From Paraburkholderia madseniana (GTDB lineage Bacteria; Pseudomonadota; Gammaproteobacteria; Burkholderiales; Burkholderiaceae), in NCBI RefSeq assembly GCF_009690905.1, contig NZ_VOSW01000068.1:1-51253 (forward strand): a stretch of 51,253 nt of DNA, read 5' to 3'. How positions within the stretch are numbered: the stretch's first letter is position 1; the number at the start of each line of letters is the position of its first letter. A program made the translations under genes and the position numbers. Positions 32,370 through 40,372 of the stretch are shown one piece after another. The notes under the pieces are model-generated. The model did not search any database. It was not told where the DNA came from and saw nothing but the letters and a program-made list of their open reading frames with translations.

Positions 32370-33233
32370 ATGACTGATCGAGCAATTATAGACTGGCCCG
32401 CCTGGACCGATTCACCGCCCGGCCGCTACGTACTCGAGTGGGAACAGACCCAGCTCGATCGCGTGGTGTCCGACGTGTTCGGTTACCATGCGCTGCAACT
32501 CGGCCTGCCGCAGCTCGACGCCCTGCGCGAGAACCGCATGCCGTGCCGCGGGCTCGTGCTCGACGCAGCGAGCGGCGCGAGTGCGCCCTACACTTTTCCG
32601 CGCGGCCTCGGGCGCGCCGGGAATGGCTCGGGCAAGGGCATGGGTAACAGCGCCGCGCAAGGTCTGCCCGCGGGTTTGCCTGCGCCCGCTGGACGCAGCG
32701 CTGTCTGGTGCGATCTGCTCGACTTGCCGTTCGAAGCACAAAGCGTCGACCTGATTGTGATGCCGCATACGCTGGAATTCACGAGCGACCCGCACCGGCT
32801 GCTGCGCGAAGCGGAGCGCGTGCTGATGCCCGAAGGCCAGTTGATCATTCTCGGCTTCAATTCGCTGTCGCTGTGGGGCGCGCGCCAATCGGTCGGCAAG
32901 ATGACGGGCCGGCCGTTCGTGCCCGCCGCAGTCGACCTGATCGCCTTCACGCGCCTGAAAGACTGGATCAAATTGCTGGGTTTCGACCTTGAACGCGGGC
33001 GCTTTGGCTGCTATCGTCCGCCGCTCGGCAGCGAACAATGGCTGTCCCGCTATGGCTTCATGGAAGCCGCCGGCGACCGCTGGTGGCCGATTTTCGGCGC
33101 CACCTACATGATCAAGGCGATCAAGCGCGTGCGCGGCATGCGCCTCGTCGGCCCGCTGAAAGTCAAGAAACCTGTCCTCGCCGCGGGCCTCGCGCCCGCC
33201 GCCACTCCGAACACACGCAACCACACACAATGA
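32370..33233 (+). CDS. YafS-like SAM-dependent methyltransferase
   Basis: 287 residues from the ATG at 32370 (MTDRAIIDWPAWTDS). The open frame reaches further upstream, but that part is antisense to gloB. The fold is a class I methyltransferase: a SAM-binding strand GLVLDAASGASAPY, an acidic second motif VWCDLLDLPFEAQSVDLIVM and the helical continuation PHTLEFTSDPHRLLREAERV. About 20 residues rich in Gly/Ala/Pro are inserted between the first two motifs. Gene order gloB / yafS / rnhA / dnaQ is the same as in E. coli, which supports the YafS assignment; the substrate is unknown. The last four bases overlap the rnhA start. Confidence 0.82.
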   Translation: MTDRAIIDWPAWTDSPPGRYVLEWEQTQLDRVVSDVFGYHALQLGLPQLDALRENRMPCRGLVLDAASGASAPYTFPRGLGRAGNGSGKGMGNSAAQGLPAGLPAPAGRSAVWCDLLDLPFEAQSVDLIVMPHTLEFTSDPHRLLREAERVLMPEGQLIILGFNSLSLWGARQSVGKMTGRPFVPAAVDLIAFTRLKDWIKLLGFDLERGRFGCYRPPLGSEQWLSRYGFMEAAGDRWWPIFGATYMIKAIKRVRGMRLVGPLKVKKPVLAAGLAPAATPNTRNHTQ

Positions 33234-33676
33234 CTTCCGACATCATCGATATTTATACCGACGGCGCCTGCAAGGGCAACCCCGGCCCCGGCGGCTGGGG
33301 CGCGCTGCTGCGCTTCGGCGATCAGGAAAAAGAACTGTTCGGCGGTGAGCCCAACACCACCAACAATCGCATGGAACTGATGGGCGTGATCGGCGCTCTC
33401 GAGGCGCTCAAGCGCCCCTGCAAGGCCGTCGTGCACACTGACTCGCAGTACGTGCAGAAAGGCATCAGCGAATGGATTCACGGCTGGAAGAAAAAAGGCT
33501 GGATCACCGCCGCGAAGCAACCGGTGAAGAACGCCGATCTCTGGAAGCGGCTCGATGCGCTCGTCGCGCAGCACGAAATTGAATGGCGCTGGGTGCGCGG
33601 TCACAACGGCCACCCGGAAAACGAACGCGCGGATCAACTGGCCAATCGCGGCGTCGCGTCACTCGCAGAAATGTGA
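33230..33676 (+). CDS. rnhA: Ribonuclease HI
   Basis: 148 residues from the ATG at 33230 (E. coli 155). It degrades the RNA of RNA-DNA hybrids, removing R-loops and primers. The four catalytic carboxylates are visible: Asp11 (IYTDGACKGNPGPGG), Glu49 (NNRMELMGV), Asp71 (VHTDSQYV) and Asp135 (NERADQLAN). The basic handle region WIHGWKKKGWITAAKQPVK is present. Its ATG overlaps the methyltransferase stop in ATGA, and dnaQ follows 80 bases later on the same strand. Confidence 0.97.
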   Translation: MTSDIIDIYTDGACKGNPGPGGWGALLRFGDQEKELFGGEPNTTNNRMELMGVIGALEALKRPCKAVVHTDSQYVQKGISEWIHGWKKKGWITAAKQPVKNADLWKRLDALVAQHEIEWRWVRGHNGHPENERADQLANRGVASLAEM

Positions 33677-33756
33677 TGCGTGCCGTGATGTCCGCGGCGA
33701 CGCCCACGCGCGCGCCCTTCTTTTTTGCTGATTTTTTTAGAGCAGGCTAATCCGAC

Positions 33757-34509
33757 ATGCGTCAACTCATCCTCGATACCGAAACCACCGGCCTGAATGC
33801 ACGAACCGGCGACCGGATCCTTGAACTCGGTTGCGTCGAAATGGTGAACCGCCGGCTCACGGGCAACAACCTGCATTTCTACATCAACCCGGAACGCGAA
33901 AGCGATCCGGGCGCTTTGGCCGTTCACGGGCTGACCACCGAGTTCCTGAGCGACAAGCCAAAGTTCGCCGAGATTGCCGATCAGATTCGCGACTTCATTC
34001 AGGACGCGGAACTGATCATTCACAACGCGCCGTTCGACATCGGCTTTCTGGATGCCGAATTTGCGTTGCTAGGTTTGCCGCCGGTGAAAACCTACTGCGG
34101 CGAGATCATCGATACGCTCGCGCGCGCCAAGCAGATGTTCCCGGGCAAGCGCAATTCGCTCGACGCGCTGTGCGACCGCTTCGGCATCAGCAACGCACAC
34201 CGCACCTTGCACGGCGCACTGCTCGACTCGGAACTGCTTGCCGAGGTTTACCTGGCAATGACGCGCGGCCAGGAGAGCCTCGTTATCGACATGCTCGGCG
34301 ATTCGCACGGCGGCGGCGATGCGAACGCACCGCGCATCGCGATCGATTCGCTGAATCTGGTCGTGATCGCCGCGAGCGACGACGAAGTCGCCGAACATCA
34401 GGCCGTGCTCGACGGTCTCGACAAAGCGGTCAAAGGCACGAGCGTGTGGCGTCTCGAACCGGCTCCGGCTGCGGCTGCGGCCGCGGCCGCGGATGAGCAA
34501 ACCACTTAA
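33757..34509 (+). CDS. dnaQ: DNA polymerase III epsilon subunit (proofreading exonuclease)
   Basis: 250 residues, E. coli 243. The DEDDh exonuclease residues are Asp7 and Glu9 in ILDTETTGLN, Asp94 in HNAPFDIGFLD, and His152 with Asp157 in RTLHGALLDSELL. Residues 170-240 form the linker and C-terminal region that binds the polymerase alpha subunit. The last 15 residues are an alanine run (PAPAAAAAAAADEQTT) encoded by GCT/GCG/GCC repeats, not seen in E. coli. It lies 80 bases after rnhA on the same strand; in E. coli the two genes are adjacent but divergent, so here they may be co-transcribed. tRNA-Val follows. Confidence 0.96.
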   Translation: MRQLILDTETTGLNARTGDRILELGCVEMVNRRLTGNNLHFYINPERESDPGALAVHGLTTEFLSDKPKFAEIADQIRDFIQDAELIIHNAPFDIGFLDAEFALLGLPPVKTYCGEIIDTLARAKQMFPGKRNSLDALCDRFGISNAHRTLHGALLDSELLAEVYLAMTRGQESLVIDMLGDSHGGGDANAPRIAIDSLNLVVIAASDDEVAEHQAVLDGLDKAVKGTSVWRLEPAPAAAAAAAADEQTT

Positions 34510-34516
34510 AAAGTAC

Positions 34517-34545
34517 TAGACGAGTCGAAAAATCCCTGACATAAT
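34517..34545 (+). promoter_or_regulatory. Promoter of tRNA-Val
   Basis: TAGACG (34517-34522), a 17-base spacer and CATAAT (34540-34545), 12 bases before the tRNA 5' end. The -35 hexamer matches four of six consensus positions. Confidence 0.6.
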
Positions 34546-34557
34546 TCGGCTCTCTTC

Positions 34558-34632
34558 GGGTGGTTAGCTCAGCGGTAGAGCACTGCCTTCACACGGCAGG
34601 GGTCACAGGTTCAATCCCTGTACCACCCACCA
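34558..34632 (+). tRNA. tRNA-Val (anticodon CAC)
   Basis: 75 bases including encoded CCA. The acceptor stem GGGTGGT pairs with ACCACCC. The anticodon stem CTGCC/GGCAG encloses loop TTCACAC with anticodon CAC, and the T arm contains AGGTTCAATCCCT. A terminator follows at 34663. Confidence 0.97.
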
Positions 34633-34662
34633 GATTCGCTGGTTCCCGAAGAACCGCAAGAG

Positions 34663-34697
34663 AAAGCCCTTAGACGAAAGTCGAGGGCTTTTTTGTT
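34663..34697 (+). terminator. Intrinsic terminator of tRNA-Val
   Basis: AAGCCCTTAGAC pairs with GTCGAGGGCTT around a GAAA tetraloop with one bulge. Six T residues follow directly (34691 on). Confidence 0.85.
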
Positions 34698-35151
34698 TTT
34701 GCTTCCGCTTGATTCTGTTTGTTTCCAGGCATGCGCGCGCCGGATTGATCACGTGTGTGTGCGTCGATACGCATCTGCATCTGCGCCGACTCTGCTTCGA
34801 AGTCAACACCGAACTTTCGTACGATTGCGGCCGCGAAATACTGCTGATATAGTCAGTTTTCGGGCACTCGCCCCGTCCATTCCTTCACTTCATTCGACTA
34901 CAGGGAGGCGTCACATGTTCGCAGTGCATATCGCTCTCCTTGGGATGGCTTCACGACCATTCTCGCGACCTTAAGTTTGTCGCGTTGTCGCTCACGCGGT
35001 TCTGCCTGACCAGGCGTCCCGTGCAATTCCCAGACAGTCCGTAGTCTCATTGCCGGCATTGCTGTCAACACAGCGCGGCTCGCTTGACTGTCTCTTCCTT
35101 TCGCTCCTGACTGGAACCTCGGTGCGCTCGCGCGCCACCGGGTCGTGGCAA
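34698..35151. other. Intergenic region before the first ABC exporter
   Basis: About 450 bases with no full-length gene I can support. The first 200 bases show no clear signal. A 19-codon frame with a strong ribosome site lies at 34915-34974. From 34975 to the exporter ATG at 35152 there is a likely untranslated leader without a convincing hairpin or riboswitch motif. Confidence 0.45.
34915..34974 (+). CDS. Possible 19-residue leader peptide
   Basis: ATG at 34915 follows AGGGAGG with six bases of spacing, the best ribosome site in this intergenic region. The frame encodes MFAVHIALLGMASRPFSRP and ends with TAA at 34972-34974. The exporter gene begins about 177 bases later on the same strand. 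The length and position fit a leader peptide or upstream regulatory frame, but no homology can be judged at this size and a chance frame is possible. Confidence 0.35.
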   Translation: MFAVHIALLGMASRPFSRP

Positions 35152-37029
35152 ATGACTAGAAAAAAACTCGACTTTCGTGGACAAGCCTTCAAGGACGTCC
35201 TTGGCTTCACCTTCCGTCACTGGGCCAAACAGCCCTGGCGCATCTTCGTCATTGCGGCGCTGGTGCTGCTCTCGGCTTTGGCCGACGTACTCACGCCGAT
35301 GTTCGCCGGGCGGCTCGTCGACGCGATCGCATCCGGCTCCGCCGGCGACGCCGTCGCGTGGCACGCGGCGATCACGGCCTTCTGCGTGCTGGGTGCGCTC
35401 GGGCTCGGCGCCACACTGCTTCGCCAGGGCGTGTTCTTCAACCTCATCAGGCTGACGCTCAAGATGATGAGCGAGATCGCCGGGAACGCTTTTCATCGCG
35501 TGCAACGCTTTTCGACGGACTGGCACGCCAACAGCTTCGCCGGATCCACCGTGCGCAAGATCACGCGCGGCATGTGGGCGCTCGATCTGCTCAACGACAC
35601 GTTGCTGGTCGCGCTGCTGCCGTCGCTGGTCATGCTGGTCGGCGCAACGGTGCTGCTCGGCTGGCGCTGGCCGATGATGGGCGCGGTCGTCGGTATTGGT
35701 TCGGTGCTCTATATCGCGGCGACCGTGGCCCTGTCGCTCGGCTTCGTTGCGCCCGCCGCGCGCCTCGCTAACGCGTGGGACACGCGCATGGGCGGCGCCC
35801 TCGCCGACGCAGTCAGCTGCAATGGCGTGGTGAAAGCGTTCGGCGCCGAAGCGCGCGAAGAAGCCCTGCTCGAGCGTGTGATCGTCAAGTGGCGTCATCG
35901 CACGCGCCGCACGTGGATTCGCGGCACGATCAACGGCGGCGTGCAGGGCAGCATGCTGGTGGCGATCCAGGCCGCCATTCTCGGCGCCGCGTTGCTGTTG
36001 TGGGTGCGCGGCGAAGCGAGCGTCGGCGATATCACGTTCGCGCTGACGATGTTCTTCATGCTGCAAGGCTATCTGCGCGACGTAGGCATGCACATCCGCA
36101 ACCTGCAGCGCTCCGTCAACGACATGGAAGAACTGGTGTCGCTGGAGAGCCAGCCGCTGGGCATCGAAGACCGCCCCGGCGCGGGCCCGATCTCGATCGG
36201 CAAAGGCGAAATTCGCTTCGAGCACGTTACCTTCCACTACGGTGCGAAAGCCACGCCGCTCTACGACAACTTCTCCGTGCGCATCGCGCCGGGAGAACGC
36301 GTCGGACTGGTCGGGCATTCGGGTTCGGGGAAGACGACTTTCATCAAGCTGATCCAGCGGCTCTACGACATTTCGGAAGGCCGGATCACGATCGACGGTC
36401 AGGATATCGCCCGTGTGCGGCAGGCGTCGTTGCGCAGCCAGATCGCCATCGTTCAGCAGGAGCCGGTGCTGTTTCACCGCTCGTTGGCGGAGAACATCGC
36501 CTATGCACGGCCCGGTGCGAGCCGTGCCGAGATCGAACGCGCCGCGAAGCTCGCGAGTGCGCACGGCTTTATCTCGGCGCTGCCTCAAGGTTACGACACG
36601 CTGGTGGGCGAACGCGGTATCAAGCTCTCGGGTGGCGAACGTCAGCGTGTAGCGATTGCGCGGGCGTTTCTCGCGGACGCGCCGATCCTGATTCTGGACG
36701 AAGCGACCTCGAGCCTCGACAGCGAAAGCGAAGTGCTGATCCAGCAGGCCATGGAACGGCTGATGATGGGCCGCACGACGCTGGTGGTGGCGCACCGTCT
36801 GTCCACCGTGCGAGCGCTGGACAGACTGCTGGTGCTGGACAAGGGCAAGGTCATCGAGGAAGGTAGTCACGAGGCGTTGATCAGACTCGAGAACGGCTTG
36901 TACAGGCGCTTGTTCGAACGTCAGGCGCTGGAGTTGATCAAGGGCCTGGGCGATTCGGAAGTCATGCACAAGACCGCGGGCGCGAAGGCGAATCGACGCG
37001 ATGATTCAGACTTGCTGGTCGAAAAGTAA
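35152..37029 (+). CDS. ABC exporter half-transporter (permease-ATPase fusion)
   Basis: 625 residues from the ATG at 35152 (MTRKKLDFRGQAF); a longer frame to 35050 exists but lacks a ribosome site. Residues 30-330 are a type IV exporter membrane domain with six helices, the first near WRIFVIAALVLLSALADVL. The ATPase domain has Walker A GHSGSGKTTF, the Q-loop region IVQQEPVLFHR, signature LSGGERQRVAIAR and Walker B ILILDEATSSLD with the H-loop VVAHRLSTVRAL. It should work as a homodimer or with a partner in the inner membrane. The substrate is unknown. The 30-residue tail is charged. It shares architecture with the second exporter at 40506 in this window. Confidence 0.9.
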   Translation: MTRKKLDFRGQAFKDVLGFTFRHWAKQPWRIFVIAALVLLSALADVLTPMFAGRLVDAIASGSAGDAVAWHAAITAFCVLGALGLGATLLRQGVFFNLIRLTLKMMSEIAGNAFHRVQRFSTDWHANSFAGSTVRKITRGMWALDLLNDTLLVALLPSLVMLVGATVLLGWRWPMMGAVVGIGSVLYIAATVALSLGFVAPAARLANAWDTRMGGALADAVSCNGVVKAFGAEAREEALLERVIVKWRHRTRRTWIRGTINGGVQGSMLVAIQAAILGAALLLWVRGEASVGDITFALTMFFMLQGYLRDVGMHIRNLQRSVNDMEELVSLESQPLGIEDRPGAGPISIGKGEIRFEHVTFHYGAKATPLYDNFSVRIAPGERVGLVGHSGSGKTTFIKLIQRLYDISEGRITIDGQDIARVRQASLRSQIAIVQQEPVLFHRSLAENIAYARPGASRAEIERAAKLASAHGFISALPQGYDTLVGERGIKLSGGERQRVAIARAFLADAPILILDEATSSLDSESEVLIQQAMERLMMGRTTLVVAHRLSTVRALDRLLVLDKGKVIEEGSHEALIRLENGLYRRLFERQALELIKGLGDSEVMHKTAGAKANRRDDSDLLVEK

Positions 37030-37042
37030 ATTGCGAAGAAGC

Positions 37043-37098
37043 GTGCGGGACGTCCTGCAGAAGCCGCCGTAACAGGCGTTTTCTGCAGGCTTACGCAC
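37043..37098. terminator. Hairpin between the ABC exporter and the DUF2214 gene
   Basis: Nested arms GTGCG/CGCAC (37043-37047, 37094-37098) and CCTGCAGAA/TTCTGCAGG (37054-37062, 37081-37089) lie between two convergent genes. The T run is short, so efficiency is uncertain. Confidence 0.5.
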
Positions 37099-37563
37099 CT
37101 ACACCACGCCCGCAGGCAGCCCGATGCCGCGCGCCATGCCGGTCGCCGCGAACACCATCAACACCAGCAGCACGGTCTGGATCACACTGAACCGCGCATA
37201 ACTACGGGCCTTTCGCAAATCAGGCGGCGCGCCTTTTCTGATACTTGCGCGCCAGCGCATCAGGCCGAGCATCGTCGGGACTTCGAGAATGAGTATCAGC
37301 ACGAGCAGCGTCATCTTCAAGTGAAAGAGCGGCTCATGCAGGTAGTAGTCGGCGCCCTTTTCGAAACCGCCGAAGGCGCGCATCAGACCGGTGACGATCA
37401 GCACCAAAGCCGAAAGACCCCACCGCGAGTCGGAGCGGAATACGGATCGCAGCGCAGCAGGCACGCTGGCTCGCCGCAATGACCAGGTGCGCCGAAGAAT
37501 CGACGCGAGGGCAAAGCCATAAGCAAGTAGATGAAGGGCGGCAAGCAACCAGCGAACCAGCAT
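37099..37563 (-). CDS. DUF2214 family membrane protein
   Basis: 154 residues with four hydrophobic helices, about residues 5-23, 48-66, 83-101 and 130-148. The family-typical block SDSRWGLSALVLIVTGLMRA and the following FEKGADYYLHEPLFHLKM, with conserved Tyr and His residues, are clear. Such proteins resemble small haem-binding membrane proteins of the CopD kind, but the function is not established. The ATG at 37563 is preceded by AGGAG with five bases of spacing. It is convergent with the ABC exporter and separated by about 145 bases from the next minus-strand gene upstream. Confidence 0.8.
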   Translation of the reverse strand: MLVRWLLAALHLLAYGFALASILRRTWSLRRASVPAALRSVFRSDSRWGLSALVLIVTGLMRAFGGFEKGADYYLHEPLFHLKMTLLVLILILEVPTMLGLMRWRASIRKGAPPDLRKARSYARFSVIQTVLLVLMVFAATGMARGIGLPAGVV

Positions 37564-37702
37564 AGCGACTCCTGAAAACGACGCAATACGATCGATGTAT
37601 CTCTCACTCGCCCACCGAAACGCCGGGCGGCACTTTTTCTTACATGTCTTATTATCGACTACCGCACTTTACGATGTCTGCTTCGCCCGCGTGTTGTAGC
37701 TG

Positions 37703-37720
37703 ACTGTCCGGAGCGACAGT
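37703..37720 (-). terminator. Weak hairpin after the unrecognised membrane protein gene
   Basis: ACTGTC (37703-37708) and GACAGT (37715-37720) form a 6-bp stem with a six-base loop, immediately after the stop codon at 37722. There is no T run, so termination is not assured. Confidence 0.3.
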
Positions 37721-37721
37721 T

Positions 37722-38576
37722 TCAGACTTGCCGCAACGATGTGTCGAGCGCTCGCGCGGCGACCCGATCGCCCTCGGTAGTCAGCGCGGCGCGGAACACG
37801 GTTTGCCGATTGTGTCCCGCCGCAGCCGGCGAATCCCACAGCAATTCGATTTTCGGACGTCGGCCGAAGCCGCTGCGCACCAGCGCAGGCGCGCCGACCG
37901 AACCGACCGGCGCTGCAGGTCGACCCGCTTCACCGGCAACACCGAACGCCACCGCCGGGGCAGGCGCCGGCGGCGCGCCCATGCCTGGCGCCGCCGCCCA
38001 GCGCACGGACAATTCGCGAGCGTCGTACTGCCCCACCTTGCGACGCTCGGCCCAGACGACCACCGTGCGCGTGGCCGGATCGAGCGAGACCGCATAGCGG
38101 CCGATTGCAAAGCGCCGCGCAGCGATATTGGTTCGCCACAGCGCGCGCGGCCGGCAAATCCACACGACCGCCGCGTACAACGCCGGTGCCGCCAACAGCC
38201 AGCCGTTGGTGGCCGCCACCGCCTGCGCGGCGCGCCGCCAACCGGCGCTCGCCGCAAATGCGCCGACCGACCAGACAGCAAACAGGAATCCGAGGAAAGC
38301 AAACAGACGCACCGCCTGCCGCAACCATTGCGGCAGCGGATGCAACGGGCGCTCGGCCACGGCGCGGGCGCCCGGCAGGAAGATCAGCAGGAACAGGAAC
38401 ACCAGGTTGATGCACGCCCACGGCGAGGACACCATCGCCGACAGCGACGCGCCCAGGTCCATCTGCGCCATCGAAAAGAGCCAGCGAGTGAGGAGCACGA
38501 GACCGATGGCGCGCAGCGCGAAAATCATTCCGGCGCCGGGCGCCGCGTTCGCACGCGTCTCTTTCGTTCTCGCCAA
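37722..38576 (-). CDS. Unrecognised membrane protein, about 284 residues
   Basis: I do not recognise the family. From a TTG at 38576 the product has 284 residues. This start is chosen because AGGAGG lies five bases upstream. The in-frame ATG at 38627 overlaps a perfect TATAAT (38626-38631 on the minus strand) that is more likely the promoter. The N-terminal half has four hydrophobic helices (starting MIFALRAIGLVLLTRWLFS, then INLVFLFLLIFLPGA, LFAFLGFLFAVWSVGAFAA and GWLLAAPALYAAVVWIC). The C-terminal half is soluble with beta-type alternation (FAIGRYAVSLDPATRTVVVW) and a Gly/Ala/Pro-rich linker. It suggests a membrane-anchored domain of unknown role. Confidence 0.7.
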   Translation of the reverse strand: MARTKETRANAAPGAGMIFALRAIGLVLLTRWLFSMAQMDLGASLSAMVSSPWACINLVFLFLLIFLPGARAVAERPLHPLPQWLRQAVRLFAFLGFLFAVWSVGAFAASAGWRRAAQAVAATNGWLLAAPALYAAVVWICRPRALWRTNIAARRFAIGRYAVSLDPATRTVVVWAERRKVGQYDARELSVRWAAAPGMGAPPAPAPAVAFGVAGEAGRPAAPVGSVGAPALVRSGFGRRPKIELLWDSPAAAGHNRQTVFRAALTTEGDRVAARALDTSLRQV

Positions 38577-38625
38577 AGCATCCTCCTGTCGTCGACGGCG
38601 CCGCAGCCAGATTTGCGGCACGGCC

Positions 38626-38631
38626 ATTATA
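38626..38631 (-). promoter_or_regulatory. TATAAT -10 element
   Basis: A perfect TATAAT on the minus strand about 50 bases before the TTG start of the membrane protein gene. No good -35 hexamer is seen at 16-18 bases, so the promoter call is tentative. Confidence 0.4.
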
Positions 38632-38715
38632 GGGATATTACCGAGACAGGCTCATGCTTGCCGGTCCCAAAACCGTACTTTCTGCCGCATACGCGCAAAA
38701 TCGCGGCGCGCATGC

Positions 38716-38753
38716 AACAACGCCCCGCAGGCGAGATGCACGCGGGGCGTTGC
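38716..38753 (-). terminator. Hairpin after the GT4 glycosyltransferase gene
   Basis: CAACGCCCCGC (38718-38728) and GCGGGGCGTTG (38742-38752) are exact 11-base arms around a 13-base loop, about 95 bases after the stop codon. The following minus-strand sequence is only weakly T-rich (TTGTTGC). Confidence 0.55.
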
Positions 38754-38844
38754 TGGGGCAGCCGGACCATCGATCACTGGGCGCCGAAAGCGCGCGCCCG
38801 GCCAGCCGGTCTGGCTGCTTTTACGTACCGTACTTAGCTGGCGC

Positions 38845-39909
38845 TCAACTGGCGTTCACTTCGCGCAGCACCGTGCGATGCTTCTGACGCAGCAGCTCTT
38901 CGTAGGTGGCAACGTAGTTCTTCGCCATGACCTTCGACGAGAAGCGCGCTTCGAATGCCTTGCGCACTCCGGTGCGCGGCAGCGTGTGCAGACGCTTCAC
39001 TGCGGCGACCGCGCTGATTTCGTCTTCGACGACGAAACCCGACACGCCGTTTTCGATCACTTCCGGCACCGAACCACGGTTGAACGCGATCACCGGCGTA
39101 CCGCAAGCCATTGCTTCGATCATCACCAGACCGAAGGGCTCCGGCCAGTCGATCGGGAACACCAGTGCGTGCGCGTTGCCGAGGAACTCACGCTTTTCGG
39201 TTTCGCCGATTTCGCCAATGTATTCGACGTGCGGGAGCGCCATCAGCGGCTTGATCACTTCTTCATAATAGGCACGATCGGCCTTGTCGATCTTGGCGGC
39301 GACCTTGAGCTTCATGCCTGCCTGGCCGGCGATGCGGATCGCACGGTCGAGACCCTTCTCCGGCGAGACGCGGCCAAGGAATGCGAGGTAGCCCGGCTCG
39401 ACGTCCTTGATCGGCGTGAGCACGTTTTCCGGCAGCCCGTGATAAACGGTTTGCAGCCAGTTCGCCTGTTGCAGCGGGATGCGCTGGTTGTCCGAAATCG
39501 ACACCACCGGCACGTCGCTGAACGTGTTGAAGATCGGCTGCAGTTCCGGCAGATCGAGACGGCCGTGCAGCGTGGTCAGGAACGGCACCGGCTGGCGGGC
39601 GAACAGCGAGAACGGGTAGTAGTCGATGTGGAAATGCAGCACGTCGAATTCGTCCGCGCGGCGGCGCACTTCTTCCAGCAGCAGCATGTGCGGCGCCATC
39701 ACGTCGCGGATGGTCGGGTCGAGGCGCAGCGCCTGCGGCCAGAACGCTTCGAGCTTCGCCGAGGTTTGCGAATCGCCGCTTGCGAAAAGCGTGACGTCAT
39801 GGCCCTGTTCAACCAGCGCTTCGGTCAGGTAGGACACCACGCGTTCCGTCCCGCCGTAAAGCTTGGGAGGAACCGCCTCGTGCAAGGGAGCGATTTGAGC
39901 GATTCGCAT
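38845..39909 (-). CDS. GT4 family glycosyltransferase
   Basis: 354 residues from the ATG at 39909 (MRIAQIAPLHEAVPP), with GAGGAG ten bases upstream; the frame upstream of it is not coding. GT-B fold: the N-terminal acceptor domain contains KLYGGTERVVSYLTEALVEQ and the C-terminal nucleotide-sugar domain begins YLAFLGRVSPEKGLDRAI. The E-x7-E motif of retaining GT4 enzymes is present in EPFGLVMIEAMACGTPVIAF, followed by RGSVPEVIENGVSGFVV. Donor and acceptor are unknown. There is no signal peptide. Neighbours include an ABC exporter and the trehalose genes otsB-otsA, which hints at stress-related sugar metabolism or a surface glycoconjugate, but this is inference only. Confidence 0.88.
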   Translation of the reverse strand: MRIAQIAPLHEAVPPKLYGGTERVVSYLTEALVEQGHDVTLFASGDSQTSAKLEAFWPQALRLDPTIRDVMAPHMLLLEEVRRRADEFDVLHFHIDYYPFSLFARQPVPFLTTLHGRLDLPELQPIFNTFSDVPVVSISDNQRIPLQQANWLQTVYHGLPENVLTPIKDVEPGYLAFLGRVSPEKGLDRAIRIAGQAGMKLKVAAKIDKADRAYYEEVIKPLMALPHVEYIGEIGETEKREFLGNAHALVFPIDWPEPFGLVMIEAMACGTPVIAFNRGSVPEVIENGVSGFVVEDEISAVAAVKRLHTLPRTGVRKAFEARFSSKVMAKNYVATYEELLRQKHRTVLREVNAS

Positions 39910-40372
39910 AATGAAGAACTCCTCGTAAAAAATCAGGCAAAAGTACTGCGTTTGGTAAAAGCGACTCGCTTGCTCGCCAGGGCAGTCTGGCCGGATATGC
40001 CGGCGCGGGCCTGATTCTTTCGAGAAATCCTGCGATGGATCGCTTGGGTAGTGAGCCCAGATCAGCAGTTCGCTGTCTGCGCATGTGCCGGTAAACGCAC
40101 ACATGGCACCTACGTTGACAAACTGTCAGATATTTCGGTGGGCTAGCAGAGCATGCATTATCAATGCCGGGGATCTCGCTGCACCACAACATTTCAAAGT
40201 CTTTACGTTGTTACAAAGGCGAAACACTTTACAAACCCTTGTTTTATAAGACAGTTCTACAGTAGCAACTGGCTTGCAACGCTGCTCCGAAGACGGTCGC
40301 TGTAAGCTCCTGTGTCAACTTTGCCGGCAGGCATTGAAGAAATGCCGCACCGCAGTTGAATGCAATTTGTAA
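39910..40372. other. AT-richer divergent regulatory region
   Basis: Between the GT4 gene (minus) and the second ABC exporter (plus). The sequence from about 40190 to 40270 is clearly richer in A and T than the surroundings, with repeated TTACAAA words (GTTACAAAG, CTTTACAAAC) and TTTTATAAG. A short inverted repeat TGACA-AAC-TGTCA lies at 40116-40128. No gene, rRNA or tRNA is recognised. It probably holds both divergent promoters, but I cannot place hexamers with confidence. Confidence 0.45.

Noticed and set aside
34693..34974. 93-codon frame before the first ABC exporter
   Set aside because: It begins in the tRNA-Val terminator and has no coding character; only its last 19 codons have a ribosome site and are reported separately.
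40116..40128. TGACA-AAC-TGTCA inverted repeat as an operator
   Set aside because: Arms are only five bases and no adjacent promoter hexamers fit; insufficient to call a binding site.
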